Shown here in pieces: positions 25,657 through 35,565 of a stretch of 64,000 nucleotides of DNA; within the stretch, counting starts at the first letter, position 1; each line of letters begins with the position of its first letter. The notes beneath the pieces were generated by a model. That model saw only the letters and a list, made by a program, of their open reading frames with translations, ran no database searches and had not been told where the DNA came from. The DNA lies in NCBI RefSeq assembly GCF_000620105.1, contig NZ_JHVK01000005.1, forward strand, positions 235,420 to 299,419, given 5' to 3'. Source of the stretch: Microvirgula aerodenitrificans DSM 15089 (GTDB lineage: Bacteria > Pseudomonadota > Gammaproteobacteria > Burkholderiales > Aquaspirillaceae). Position numbers and translations under genes: made by a program.

Positions 25657-26880
25657 TCAGATCCGTTCCAGATTGAAAATCTGCCGCAGATAAGCCAGAA
25701 ACACCGGGTCGTCGCACATCAGCTTGTTTGCGGTATCGGACAGCTTGGCGACCGGGCGGTCGTTGCAGCGCACCAGCTTCATCACGATCTGCAGTGGCTC
25801 GATGCCGAGGTCGTTGGTCAGATTGGTGCCGATGCCGAAGCTGACCTGGGTGCGGGTGGCGAAATGACCGTACAGCGCGATGGCGCGGTCGATGTCGAGG
25901 CTGTCGCTGAAGGTCAGCATCTTGGTTGCCGGATCGATGCGCAGCTTGTGGTAGTGCTCGATCATCTTCTCGCCCCACACCACCGGATCCCCGCTGTCGT
26001 GGCGCAGGCCATCGAACAGCTTGGCGAAATACAGGTCGAAATCGGCCAGGAACGCATCCATGCCAACCACGTCGGTCAGCGCAATGCCGAGGTCGCCGCG
26101 GTACTCCTGCACCCAGCTTTCCAGCGCCGCCTTCTGGAACTGGCGCAGGTTCACGTCCAGCGCCTGGAAGGCCTGCAGGAACTCGTGCGCCATGGTGCCG
26201 ATCGGCGTCAGGCCGAGCCGGCGGGCCAGGTCCATATTGCTGGTGCCGCGGAACACGTCGGGCACGCCGGCGTGCAGTACCTTGACCACTTCTTCCAGCC
26301 AGTCGCGCGAGAAGCGGCGGCGGGTGCCGAAGTCGGCCAGCAGGAGCGGCGGCGCATTGGCCGGCAGGCTGGTCTGGAAGGCGCGGATCTTGTCGACCTT
26401 GGCGCCGATCCGGCGCCGGCCTTCTTCCAGCGTCGCCTCATGACCGCCGGCAATGCCCTGGCGGCGGATCAGTTCATCGAAATACAGCTCGTTGACGATG
26501 GCCAGCACGTAGATCTCGAACATCATCGCCTGGACCATCGGCCCGCGCGCATGGATGTCGAGCCGGCCATCGGCGCGCGGCGTCACCGAAATGAAACGGC
26601 GGTTCAGATGGAACAGTTCTAGGTAGTCGACGTAGTCCGGCTTCAGATAGCGCAGGCTGCGCAGATAGGCGATTTCGTCCGGGGTGAAACGCAGTTCGCA
26701 CAGCGCATCGAGCTGGCGGTTGACCGCCGGCAGCAGCTCGGCCATCGGAAACGCCGGCGTGTTGCGGCAGCGGAACTGGTATTCGGCCTGCACGCCGGGG
26801 AACTGGTGCAGGACCACTTGCTGCATCGTCAGCTTGTAGAGATCGGTGTCGAGCAGCGAGCGAATGATGGGGTCGGACAT
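25657..26880 (-). CDS. pncB: Nicotinate phosphoribosyltransferase
   Basis: 407 residues. Converts nicotinate and PRPP to nicotinate mononucleotide in the NAD salvage (Preiss-Handler) pathway. The opening [20 protein letters not shown], the central [25 protein letters not shown] with the catalytic His (~230), and the SDSLD phosphate-binding region are all typical. Length matches E. coli PncB. Confidence 0.97.
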   Translation of the reverse strand: MSDPIIRSLLDTDLYKLTMQQVVLHQFPGVQAEYQFRCRNTPAFPMAELLPAVNRQLDALCELRFTPDEIAYLRSLRYLKPDYVDYLELFHLNRRFISVTPRADGRLDIHARGPMVQAMMFEIYVLAIVNELYFDELIRRQGIAGGHEATLEEGRRRIGAKVDKIRAFQTSLPANAPPLLLADFGTRRRFSRDWLEEVVKVLHAGVPDVFRGTSNMDLARRLGLTPIGTMAHEFLQAFQALDVNLRQFQKAALESWVQEYRGDLGIALTDVVGMDAFLADFDLYFAKLFDGLRHDSGDPVVWGEKMIEHYHKLRIDPATKMLTFSDSLDIDRAIALYGHFATRTQVSFGIGTNLTNDLGIEPLQIVMKLVRCNDRPVAKLSDTANKLMCDDPVFLAYLRQIFNLERI

Positions 26881-27183
26881 GGGATGGCGTCGGCAATGAA
26901 GGGAACCGCCACCGCCCGTCGGGCGTCAGCGGACCGTAACGGTACCACCTCCGCCGCCGGCGTGCCGTGCCGAGCGTGGTACCGGGACGATACTGCTGCG
27001 TTTTCAGACGATGCCATGCCGGTTTTCAGCATTGCCTGCTGGCCGATTCCTTGCAAATCAGCGAAAGTGATGACGCATCCATCAGACGGGGATGCCAGCG
27101 ACCGTCGCATGTTCATCGCATGCGCCATCAACGGGGGCCGGATGGCGTAACCGGTATTTTCAGGTGGAAGTTACCCAAGTTGA

Positions 27184-27213
27184 CCGCCTTGCTCACGCAA
27201 GGCGGCCTTTTTT
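27184..27213 (+). terminator. Strong plus-strand terminator in the pncB-ligase gap
   Basis: A perfect 8-bp stem (27184-27191 with 27198-27205), 6-base loop, and CC plus six T residues. It reads on the plus strand, though the adjacent genes are on the minus strand. The rest of the 26881-27222 gap shows no convincing ORF; the terminator may mark a small plus-strand transcript, or the stem may serve the minus-strand ligase gene without a U-tract. Confidence 0.7.
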
Positions 27214-27222
27214 CGCCGGCTA

Positions 27223-28875
27223 CTAGTTCAGCTTGAAACCGCCGTCATTGACCTGGTCGCGCAGCACGAACTTCTGGATCTTCCCGGTGCTGGTCTTCGG
27301 CAGCGGACCGAACACGAACATCCGGGGCGCCTTGTAATGCGCCAGCCGTTCACGGCAGAACTGGGTCAGTTCGATCGGCGTCGGTTCCGGCGCGCCCATC
27401 TTCAGCGTGATGTAGGCGCACGGGATCTCGCCCCACTTGTCGTCCTTCTTGGCCACCACCGCGCACTCGAGCACCGACGGATGCTGGTACAGCACCGCCT
27501 CGACCTCGATCGACGAGATATTCTCGCCGCCGGAGATGATCACGTCCTTGCTGCGGTCCTTCAGCTCGATATAGCCGTCCGGATGCAGCACGCCGATATC
27601 GCCGGTATGGAACCAGCCGCCGGCAAAGGCCGCGTCGGTCGCCGACGGGTTCTTCAGATAGCCCTTCATGACGATATTGCCGCGGAACATGACTTCACCC
27701 AGCGTCTGGCCGTCGGCCGGCACCCGGGCCATCGTTTCCGGATTCAGCACGCTGGCGGCTTCCTGCACGTGGTAGCGCATGCCCTGGCGCTTGAGGATCT
27801 CGCCCTGCTCGTCATCGCCCAGCGCGTTGAATTCGTCCTTCCACACGCAGGCAGTCGCCGGCCCGTAGGTCTCGGTCAGGCCGTAGACGTGGGTGACCTT
27901 GAAGCCGATCGCCTCGGCGGCACGGATGATCGGTACCGGTACCGGCGCGGCGGCGGCAATGAAACGCACCGTGCGCGGGAAATCGCGCCGGTCGGTTTCG
28001 GCCGCATTGATGAACATCGACAGCACCACGGCGGCGCCGCACATGTAGTTGACGTTGTGCTCGCTGATCGCCTTGTACATCGCCCCCGCCTCGACCCGGC
28101 GCAGGCAGACGCTGGTGCCGCCGACGGCGGCGATCGACCAGTTGAAGCACCAGCCGTTGCAGTGGAACATCGGCAGCGACCACAGCTTGACCGTGTCCGG
28201 CGTCATCTGCGTCGCCACCACATTGCCGAGCGCGTTCAGGTAGGCGCCGCGATGGTGGTAGACCACGCCCTTCGGGTTGCCGGTGGTACCGGACGTGTAG
28301 TTCAGCGTGATCGCGTCCCACTCGTCCTCGAGGGCCGGCCACTCATAGTCGGGATCGCCCTCGTTCAGCAGCGCCTCGTAGGTCAGGCTGCCAAGGCGGT
28401 CACCGGTATCGTATTCGCTGTCGGCGATGTCGATGATCAGCGGCTTGCGCTGCGAACGGGCCAGCGCATCGCGCGCCAGGCCGGCGAACTCGCTGTCGAC
28501 CAGGAACACGCTGGCTTCGCCGTGTTCGAGCTGGAACGCCAGCGTGGCGGCATCCAGACGGAAGTTCATGGTGTTGAGGATCGCACCGAGCATCGGCACG
28601 CCGTAATGTGCTTCGACCATTTCCGGGATGTTCGGCGCCAGAATGGCGACCGTGGCGCCCTTGCAGACACCGCGCTGCGCCAGTGCCGACGCCAGCCGGC
28701 GGCTGCGCGCATACACCTGCGACCAGGTCAGACAGCGCTGGCCGTGGATGACCGCCGGCTTGTCCGGATACAGCTCGGCACTGCGGGCGACGAAGCTGAC
28801 CGGACTCAGCGGCACATAGTTGGCGGGGGTCTTGTCCAGGCCGATCGAATACGGGTTGTGGGGAGTGCTTGCCAT
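27223..28875 (-). CDS. AMP-dependent acyl-CoA synthetase (second paralogue)
   Basis: 550 residues, start at 28875 with AGGAG nine bases upstream. It is closely similar along its whole length to the ligase at 22881-24539: the same YTSGTTGNPKGV loop, YGLTETYGP, and C-terminal PKTSTGKIQKF with the catalytic Lys. It probably activates a related short- or medium-chain acid. It stands alone, without a sigma-54 promoter visible upstream, so it may be constitutively expressed while its paralogue is inducible. The two genes likely arose by duplication. Confidence 0.92.
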   Translation of the reverse strand: MASTPHNPYSIGLDKTPANYVPLSPVSFVARSAELYPDKPAVIHGQRCLTWSQVYARSRRLASALAQRGVCKGATVAILAPNIPEMVEAHYGVPMLGAILNTMNFRLDAATLAFQLEHGEASVFLVDSEFAGLARDALARSQRKPLIIDIADSEYDTGDRLGSLTYEALLNEGDPDYEWPALEDEWDAITLNYTSGTTGNPKGVVYHHRGAYLNALGNVVATQMTPDTVKLWSLPMFHCNGWCFNWSIAAVGGTSVCLRRVEAGAMYKAISEHNVNYMCGAAVVLSMFINAAETDRRDFPRTVRFIAAAAPVPVPIIRAAEAIGFKVTHVYGLTETYGPATACVWKDEFNALGDDEQGEILKRQGMRYHVQEAASVLNPETMARVPADGQTLGEVMFRGNIVMKGYLKNPSATDAAFAGGWFHTGDIGVLHPDGYIELKDRSKDVIISGGENISSIEVEAVLYQHPSVLECAVVAKKDDKWGEIPCAYITLKMGAPEPTPIELTQFCRERLAHYKAPRMFVFGPLPKTSTGKIQKFVLRDQVNDGGFKLN

Positions 28876-29214
28876 AGATCGTTTCTCCTTGCGGGCATCG
28901 CCATGCGCCATCGACTCGCGACGGTCGCCGGCCTGCCCTTTTTATGCGGGAACGCCGGTCACGGCGGCCTGGCGGCCGGACGCGACATGCCCGGTGTCTT
29001 CGGGCTCCCGACAGCATGCTGTATGTATGCGGATCGTCGTGGCGATCCATATGGCTTGAGGCGGACGCATCCGCCCACACTCCCCGTGCGCGCCTTGTAG
29101 TCCTGCTGTCGGACAAACTGATTATGCAATGTGGAATGGGCGGCGGATAGCCCCTGCCGGCCCGGCGGCGAAAAAAACCCGTATCTAAGTAGGGGTTAAG
29201 GATCGGGCAGCAGG
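28876..29214. other. Intergenic region upstream of the second ligase
   Basis: About 340 bases with no convincing gene. It should hold the minus-strand promoter of the ligase gene; no sigma-54 element like that of the paralogue was found. It ends at the tldD terminator. Confidence 0.5.
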
Positions 29215-29250
29215 AAAAAAGCAGCGGGTCTGCAAGACCGCTGCTTTTTT
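29215..29250. terminator. Bidirectional terminator after tldD
   Basis: Arms that each run from an A6 or T6 tract into GCAGCGG/CCGCTGC, with a short loop. The T-tract exists on both strands, so it ends tldD transcription (minus strand) and would also stop plus-strand transcripts. Confidence 0.85.
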
Positions 29251-29297
29251 CTGCCGGCCTCTCCGTGCCAGCCTCACCAGACGGAGTCGTGCCGCCC

Positions 29298-30740
29298 TCA
29301 GGCCGTCCCACCCACCGTCAGTCCGCCATCGATGCGCAGCGTCGGCTGGCCGACGCCGACCGGCACGCTCTGGCCTTCCTTGCCGCAGACGCCGACACCG
29401 GCATCCAGCGCCATGTCGTTGCCGATCATCGACACGTAGTTCAGCACTTCCGGGCCGGAGCCGATCAGGGTCGCGCCCTTGACCGGATAGGCGAGCTTGC
29501 CGTTCTCGATCATCCACGCTTCGCTGGCGGAGAACACGAACTTGCCGCTGGTGATGTCGACCTGGCCGCCGCCGAAGTTGGCCGCGTACAGCCCGTGCTC
29601 GACCGAGGCGATGATTTCTTCCGGCGCGCGCTCGCCGGCCAGCATGTAGGTGTTGGTCATGCGCGGCATCGGGATGTGCGCATAGCTTTCGCGACGCGCA
29701 TTGCCGGTCGATTCCACCCCCATCAGCCGTGCATTGAGGCTGTCCTGCATGTAGCCGGTCAGGATGCCATCCTCGATCAGCGTGGTACATGCGGTCGGCG
29801 TGCCCTCGTCGTCGATGTTCAGCGAGCCGCGGCGCAGCGCCAGCGTACCGTCGTCGACCACGGTCACGCCCCGGGCGGCAACGCGTTCGCCGATGCGGCC
29901 GGCGAATGCCGACGTGCCCTTGCGGTTGAAGTCGCCTTCCAGTCCGTGGCCGATCGCCTCGTGCAGCAGCACGCCGGGCCAGCCCGAGCCGAGCACCACG
30001 GTCATCTGCCCGGCCGGAGCCGGTCGCGCATCGAGGTTGACCAGTGCCTGGTCGACCGCTTCCTTCGCGTAGCGATGCAGCATCTCTTCGCTGAAATAGC
30101 TGAAGTCGAGCCGGCCGCCGCCGCCGCTGGAGCCCTGCTCGCGGCGCCCGTCCTGCTCGACGATGACCGAGATCGACAACCGCACCAGCGGCCGCACGTC
30201 GGCAGCATGGGTGCCGTCACGACGGGCGATGTAGACCACGTCGTATTCTGCGGCCAGCCCGGCCATCACCTGGCTGATGCGCGGGTCGAGTGCGCGGGCG
30301 ATGCGTTCCAGCCGTTCCAGCAGCGCGACCTTGGCCGCCGAGTCCAGACTGGCGATCGGGTCCATCGGCGCGAACAGCGCGTGGCCCCCGACACGGCGGA
30401 CCGCCTGCACGCGGCCGTCACCACCGGCGCGACCGATGGCGCGGGTTGCATCGGCGGCGGCGAGCAGCGCCGGCAGCGAGATTTCATCCGAGTAGGCAAA
30501 AGCGGTTTTCTCGCCGCTGACCGCCCGCACGCCGACCCCTTCGTCGATGGAGAAGCTGCCGGCCTTGACGATGCCCTCGTCGAGACTCCAGCCTTCCTGA
30601 CGGGTGTACTGGAAATACAGGTCGGCATAGTCGATCTGGTGTTCACCCAGCCGGGCGAACACCCGGTCCAGCTGTTCCGGGTTCAGCCCGTTGCGGGCAA
30701 GCAGCAGTTCATCGGCAATGTCGAGATGTTGGACGTTCAT
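29298..30740 (-). CDS. tldD: Metalloprotease TldD
   Basis: 480 residues. TldD forms a heterodimer with TldE/PmbA and degrades unfolded peptides, including CcdA and microcin precursors. The zinc site HEAIGHGLE (HExxxH, ~262-270) is intact, as is the C-terminal region ending in [14 protein letters not shown]. No tldE is nearby; in most genomes it lies elsewhere. The order yhdP-nitrilase-tldD is typical of proteobacteria. Confidence 0.96.
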   Translation of the reverse strand: MNVQHLDIADELLLARNGLNPEQLDRVFARLGEHQIDYADLYFQYTRQEGWSLDEGIVKAGSFSIDEGVGVRAVSGEKTAFAYSDEISLPALLAAADATRAIGRAGGDGRVQAVRRVGGHALFAPMDPIASLDSAAKVALLERLERIARALDPRISQVMAGLAAEYDVVYIARRDGTHAADVRPLVRLSISVIVEQDGRREQGSSGGGGRLDFSYFSEEMLHRYAKEAVDQALVNLDARPAPAGQMTVVLGSGWPGVLLHEAIGHGLEGDFNRKGTSAFAGRIGERVAARGVTVVDDGTLALRRGSLNIDDEGTPTACTTLIEDGILTGYMQDSLNARLMGVESTGNARRESYAHIPMPRMTNTYMLAGERAPEEIIASVEHGLYAANFGGGQVDITSGKFVFSASEAWMIENGKLAYPVKGATLIGSGPEVLNYVSMIGNDMALDAGVGVCGKEGQSVPVGVGQPTLRIDGGLTVGGTA

Positions 30741-30831
30741 GGCAGCTTTCGCAAAATCGGGTGACGTCGCCCACAGGGGTGACGATGAAATGGGGATGAT
30801 TCGGGCAGGTTCCAGTGGCAGCGGCGCGGCG

Positions 30832-31638
30832 TCACAGCACCCGGTGCCTCAGCGCCGGCAGGCGGGTGCGCACCGATGCCATGTAGGCCGGGTCGAGGTC
30901 GGCGGTAATCACGCCCTCGCCCTGCGCCAGTTCGGCCAGTACCTTGCCCCACGGATCGACGATCATGCTGTGACCGTGGGTCTTGCGTCCGCTCGGGTGG
31001 GTGCCGCCCTGGGCGCTGGCGATCGCATAGCACTGGTTCTCGATCGCGCGGGCGCGGATCAGCGGCTCCCAGTGCGCCTCGCCGGTCACGGCGGTAAAGG
31101 CGGCCGGCAGCGCGAAGGCGGCGATCTCGCCGAAGCCCCGGTACAGCTCGGGGAAGCGCAGGTCGTAGCAGACGCTGAGGCCGACCCGGCCGATGACGGT
31201 ATCGACCACCACTGGCGTACTGCCGGGATCGATGGTGTCGGATTCGCTGTAGCGCTCGCCCAGCCCGGAAAAACCGAACAGGTGGATCTTGTCGTAACGC
31301 GCACGGCAGACACCGGCCGGATCGAAAACCAGTGTGGTGTTGCGCACCTTGTCGGCCACGTCGGCGCGCAGCGGCAGGGTGCCGGCAATCAGCCATACGC
31401 CGGCATCGCGCGCGATGGCGGCGGTGGCGGCCTGCAGCGGCCCGTCGCCGGGGGTCTCGGCGATCGCCAGCTTGTCGCGATCGCTCATGCCCATCAGCAC
31501 AAAGTATTCCGGCAGCACCACCAGCCTGGCGCCGCGGGCCGCGGCGTCGAGCACCAGCGTGCGGGCGGTGGCGAGGTTGGCATCCGGATCGGTACCGGAC
31601 ACCATCTGGACCGCAGCAACCGTTATCGGTGTGTTCAT
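30832..31638 (-). CDS. Carbon-nitrogen hydrolase (nitrilase/omega-amidase type)
   Basis: 268 residues, nitrilase superfamily. The Glu-Lys-Cys triad is readable: Glu in VVLPEYFVL (~43), Lys in [10 protein letters not shown] (~111) and Cys in [15 protein letters not shown] (~147). Its size and position next to yhdP and tldD fit the Nit1-like proteins, which deaminate side products such as deaminated glutathione or omega-amides; the exact substrate is not certain. Its start overlaps the yhdP stop by 4 bp. Confidence 0.9.
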   Translation of the reverse strand: MNTPITVAAVQMVSGTDPDANLATARTLVLDAAARGARLVVLPEYFVLMGMSDRDKLAIAETPGDGPLQAATAAIARDAGVWLIAGTLPLRADVADKVRNTTLVFDPAGVCRARYDKIHLFGFSGLGERYSESDTIDPGSTPVVVDTVIGRVGLSVCYDLRFPELYRGFGEIAAFALPAAFTAVTGEAHWEPLIRARAIENQCYAIASAQGGTHPSGRKTHGHSMIVDPWGKVLAELAQGEGVITADLDPAYMASVRTRLPALRHRVL

Positions 31639-34600
31639 CTGTGTCCCTTTCCTTTGCCCTTGCCGTTACCGCTGCTGCCGTCGGTACGGGCGGGTGACGA
31701 CTTGTCGGCCTTGCTGACCTGCGGATCGGTCAGGCTGCCGGTGACCAGGTAGTCGACCGAGAACAGCTTGCCCAGCGGGTCCTGCAGCAGTTTCTGCGCC
31801 GCCAGCGCACCGACGCCGATCACCGGGTTCAGCATGGCGGCACCGGCGGCGATGGCCACCCCTTCGGACAGGTGCGGTTCGACCCTCACCCGGATCAGTT
31901 GCGAGTCCTGGCGCAGATTGGCCGTGCCGGCGAAGGTGATGGTCGCAGCCGGACTTCTGGCCTTGAGTTCGGAAATCTCGGCAATGCCCTGATCAATGCC
32001 GATGCTGCCACGGACCGAGTCGAACGCATAGCCTTCGCCGAAGATATCGCGGAAATCGAATCGCACCCGCCGGCCGATCGACTGCAGGGTGGTCAGGCCG
32101 ATCAGCCGCCCGACGCCGGGGTCGAGTTTGGTGAACAGCACGTTCTCGGCGTCGAGGTCGAGCTTGCCGGACAGGCTGGCGCTGTCCGGGTCGACCAGCG
32201 CGCCATGCCAGCGCAGCTGGCCATTGAGTTTGCCCTTGCCGCCGCGCACCATTTCCGGCGCCCCGACCCGGGTCAGGAAGCGACCGAGATTGCCGCTGTC
32301 CATCTGCACGTCGAGGCGGGAATTCAGCGCCTCGCCATCGCGGCGCTGCACGCCGGACAACTGCAGCTGCCCGTCCGGCGACGACAGGCTCAGCCGGTCA
32401 AGCCACCAGATGTCCTTGCCCTGCCGCTCGGCATTGATGCCGAGCCGGCCGACGTCACGGTCATGCCAGTTCAGCCGTTCCACCTGCACGTCCAGCCCCG
32501 GCAACCGTTCCAGCGCCCGGTTGTCGGCAGCGGTATTCTGCGCCGCGTCGGTCTTGCTGCGCGGCAGTGGCAGCGTCAGCTGCGACAGCCGGACCTGGAC
32601 TTTTTCTCCCCGGCCATCGAAGGCAAAGGCGCCGGCCGCCTCGCGGGCGTCAAGACGTCCGCTCCAGCCGCCATCGCGCGGCGACATGCTGATCCGGACC
32701 GCATTCAGCTGCCGGCCGAAGGCCAGCAGCTCGTCGGTGCGCAACGCCAGCGTAACCGGGAAGGCCTGCCCGCCGCCATCCGTGCTGTTGCTGCCGCCGC
32801 CGAACAGTGCCAGCCACGGCGCCAGGTCGATGCGCCGGTTGGCGACATACACCGTCAGACCGCGCGCCGGGACCGGGCCGTTGCCGTCGCCGACCCGCAC
32901 GCTGCCGCGCACCAGATCGCTGCCCTTCAGCCAGATATTGGCCGAGGCCTCGCCGCCAAGCCGGATGTTCAGCCGGTCCAGCTTGCCGTCGGGGCGCATG
33001 TCGATCGCCAGCGGCAGCGTCTCGCTGGCCCGTTTGGCAAACGGCGCCGGCAGATCGGAGGTCACGTCCTCCAGCCGGCTGACCACCTTGATGCTTTCCA
33101 GTGTCTTGCCGATCGTGACCGTCGCCGTATACGGCGCCATGCCGCCGACGTGCGGCACCAGCAGCGGAAAATAGGTCGCCAGCGCCGCGCGCGAATCGGC
33201 GCGGCCGGTCGCGACGAAGCGCATGGTGCCGTTGGCCTGGGTGTCCGCGTTGAGGCGGCCAAAGCCACCGAGCGCCTGCAGCGCAATGCCGCGTGCGCTG
33301 ACGCCATGTTCGGTAAAGCCGAGCACGCCCGTGACCTGCTCCAGCGGCGGCACGCCGCCGCCGAGTGTGACCCGGTTGTGGTTGAAGGTGAAGTTGCCGG
33401 CCACGCGGGTCGCTTCGGCCTGGAGCAGCGGAATGTCCAGCTTCAGCCCCAGCTTGCCGCGTCCGTCGATGCCCATCGTGTCCGCCAGATTGTCGAGCCG
33501 CGCGTTCAGCGGGCTGTTGCGCAGGAACCTGACGAACTCCATCCCGGCACCGTCGACCTGGCCATCGATCAGCAGATGCGGTTCATTCGCACCAAGATCG
33601 GGAATGCTGACCCGGGTATTGCTGACGGCGGCGGCACCGATCCGGCCGCGCTGCGCGGTAATCAGCATGCCGGCATTCTCGAAACGCAGATCGGCGTCGA
33701 TTTCGCTGACCATCGGCCAGGCACGATCGTATTCAAGCCCGACCCGGCTGGCCCGCGTGGTGACCAGGAAGCGGCCACCGCCGTGCTCGAACGGAAACTT
33801 GTCCAGATTGCCTTCCAGCAACAGGCTGGCATCACGTGCCGTGCCGCTCTTCAGCGCGGCCGCCAGCCAGTTGCGCGTGTCGCGACCGACCACCAGCGGC
33901 AGGTACTGCGGCACCCGGCTGGCAGCGACGGCCGGAATGCTGGCGGTCAGATCGATCAGCCCGGTCCGGCTCTGCGCCGGCAGCCACTGGTAACGGCCGG
34001 ATATCGTCGCGTCCAGATCGGCATTGGTCAGTGCGACCTTTTTCAGCCGCACATCCACATTGTCGCCGCTGCGCGTCCAGCGGACATCGGCATTCAGGCG
34101 GCTCAGGTGCAGCGGTTCGGCAAACACGTGCGGCAGCGTCAGCGTGGTACCGCTGTTGTCCTCGATATCCAGCGAGCCGCCCTTCTGGTCGAATTCAATG
34201 TCGCCGTCGACACCGGCCATGCCCGGCAGTGTATTCAGCGGCTGCCAGCCGAGGCCGGCAAAGCGCCCCTTCAGCGCATAGGACGTCGGGGCCTTCAGTT
34301 CGCCGCGCCAGCTGGCTTCGACATGGTCGACAAAGCCGACCGGGTCCAGCGCATTCCACGACGCGTTCTCGCCCAGCGGCAGCACGCGCAGCAGCGGACG
34401 CAGCGCGCCGAGATCGGCGCGCGACACCGACAGCTTGCCCTCGCCGTTGCGGCCGGGTCGCCATTCCGCCTGCAGGGCCGCATTGTCGAACAGCATGCCA
34501 GTACTGGTTTGTGCCAGCAGCTTGCGCGCCGCCAGGGTGTGGCGATTGCCGCGGCCGGTTTTCAGCTCGATCTCGCCGGACAGGCGCGGGACCGAGACCG

Positions 34601-35507
34601 GGTCACGGTGCGCGTCCGGCCGCAGCAGCACATTGCGCAGATCGAACGCGGCGTTGCCGGCGGTCAGCTCGCCGGCGGCGAATTCGCCGCTCAGCCGCGC
34701 CCGGCCTTCGCCGGACGGCAGATGCGCCATCCACGGCAGATAGCGCTGCCATGGCGCAAAGCGCGCGCCGCCGATATCGAGCGAGAAGCTGCCGCGCCAG
34801 GTGTCGGTCCAGCGGGTGATATCGTCGCCCGACCACGACAGCTCGGCATCGAATCGCGAGAACCAGTCGGCCGGCGGCGTGGCCGACAGCGTCAGCGTAT
34901 GCGTCAGCAGGCCGCGTCGCAGCACCAGTCGGCCATTGCGCAGATCGAGCGCGGCCAGCCCGGCCAGATCGTCGCGCCAGTGGATGCCGGCCTGGTTGAT
35001 GCGGATTTCATGCTGGCGCAGCAGCCAGTTGATCAGATGGCCGTCATGACTGCCCTGACCGAACTGCAGCCCGTTCAGGAACAGGCGGCCCTGGCCGTCG
35101 CGATAGAGGTCGAGCAGCGGCCGGTTCAGTTCAATAAGGTGAAAGCGCGGTTCGAGGTGGATCAGGCTGGTCCACGATGGCTGCGCCTGCATCTGGTCCA
35201 GCGTCAGTGCCCGGCCATCGACCGGATTCTCGATCCGCACCCGGTCCAGGGTCAGGGTCAGCACCACGCCGTCGACACGGCCGCCGAGCGCACCGATGCG
35301 CACCCGCTGCCCCACGGCATCGGTCAGGGCCGCCTCGATGCGCGGCTTGAACGCATCCAGGTTGGGCAGCAGGTATTGGGTCATCCACAGCCATACCGCG
35401 GTCATCAGCACAGCAATGACCGCAGCAAGCAGTGCCAGCACGCGCGCAGTGCGCTTGAGCAGGGCACCCACCGGCCATGAGGGCAGCGAGAAACGGGAGG
35501 CGTTCAA
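31635..35507 (-). CDS. YhdP/AsmA-like envelope protein
   Basis: About 1290 residues: one N-terminal TM helix (LLAAVIAVLMTAVWLWM), then a very long periplasmic beta-rich region with repeated AsmA-like segments and a conserved C-terminal AsmA_2/DUF3971 region (GLTTLQSIGRRVRFDFRDIFGEGYAFDSVRG). E. coli YhdP bridges the membranes and moves phospholipid to the outer membrane. The start is uncertain: no ATG fits well, and a TTG at 35507 or a GTG at 35471 are the best options; a longer ATG reading (from 35681) would overlap divergent glnE. It is followed by the nitrilase and tldD. Confidence 0.88.
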   Translation of the reverse strand: MNASRFSLPSWPVGALLKRTARVLALLAAVIAVLMTAVWLWMTQYLLPNLDAFKPRIEAALTDAVGQRVRIGALGGRVDGVVLTLTLDRVRIENPVDGRALTLDQMQAQPSWTSLIHLEPRFHLIELNRPLLDLYRDGQGRLFLNGLQFGQGSHDGHLINWLLRQHEIRINQAGIHWRDDLAGLAALDLRNGRLVLRRGLLTHTLTLSATPPADWFSRFDAELSWSGDDITRWTDTWRGSFSLDIGGARFAPWQRYLPWMAHLPSGEGRARLSGEFAAGELTAGNAAFDLRNVLLRPDAHRDPVSVPRLSGEIELKTGRGNRHTLAARKLLAQTSTGMLFDNAALQAEWRPGRNGEGKLSVSRADLGALRPLLRVLPLGENASWNALDPVGFVDHVEASWRGELKAPTSYALKGRFAGLGWQPLNTLPGMAGVDGDIEFDQKGGSLDIEDNSGTTLTLPHVFAEPLHLSRLNADVRWTRSGDNVDVRLKKVALTNADLDATISGRYQWLPAQSRTGLIDLTASIPAVAASRVPQYLPLVVGRDTRNWLAAALKSGTARDASLLLEGNLDKFPFEHGGGRFLVTTRASRVGLEYDRAWPMVSEIDADLRFENAGMLITAQRGRIGAAAVSNTRVSIPDLGANEPHLLIDGQVDGAGMEFVRFLRNSPLNARLDNLADTMGIDGRGKLGLKLDIPLLQAEATRVAGNFTFNHNRVTLGGGVPPLEQVTGVLGFTEHGVSARGIALQALGGFGRLNADTQANGTMRFVATGRADSRAALATYFPLLVPHVGGMAPYTATVTIGKTLESIKVVSRLEDVTSDLPAPFAKRASETLPLAIDMRPDGKLDRLNIRLGGEASANIWLKGSDLVRGSVRVGDGNGPVPARGLTVYVANRRIDLAPWLALFGGGSNSTDGGGQAFPVTLALRTDELLAFGRQLNAVRISMSPRDGGWSGRLDAREAAGAFAFDGRGEKVQVRLSQLTLPLPRSKTDAAQNTAADNRALERLPGLDVQVERLNWHDRDVGRLGINAERQGKDIWWLDRLSLSSPDGQLQLSGVQRRDGEALNSRLDVQMDSGNLGRFLTRVGAPEMVRGGKGKLNGQLRWHGALVDPDSASLSGKLDLDAENVLFTKLDPGVGRLIGLTTLQSIGRRVRFDFRDIFGEGYAFDSVRGSIGIDQGIAEISELKARSPAATITFAGTANLRQDSQLIRVRVEPHLSEGVAIAAGAAMLNPVIGVGALAAQKLLQDPLGKLFSVDYLVTGSLTDPQVSKADKSSPARTDGSSGNGKGKGKGHR

Positions 35508-35565
35508 AATCTTCTGGACGGTAGAATGGACGACGAGTCGCCCAATACGACAAAGGTCCGCAATT

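Noticed and set aside
31872..35480. A 1202-residue open frame on the plus strand opposite yhdP
   Set aside because: It mirrors yhdP in a G+C-rich region; its composition (Arg/Gln/His-rich, low complexity) is that of a shadow frame and it has no recognisable domain.
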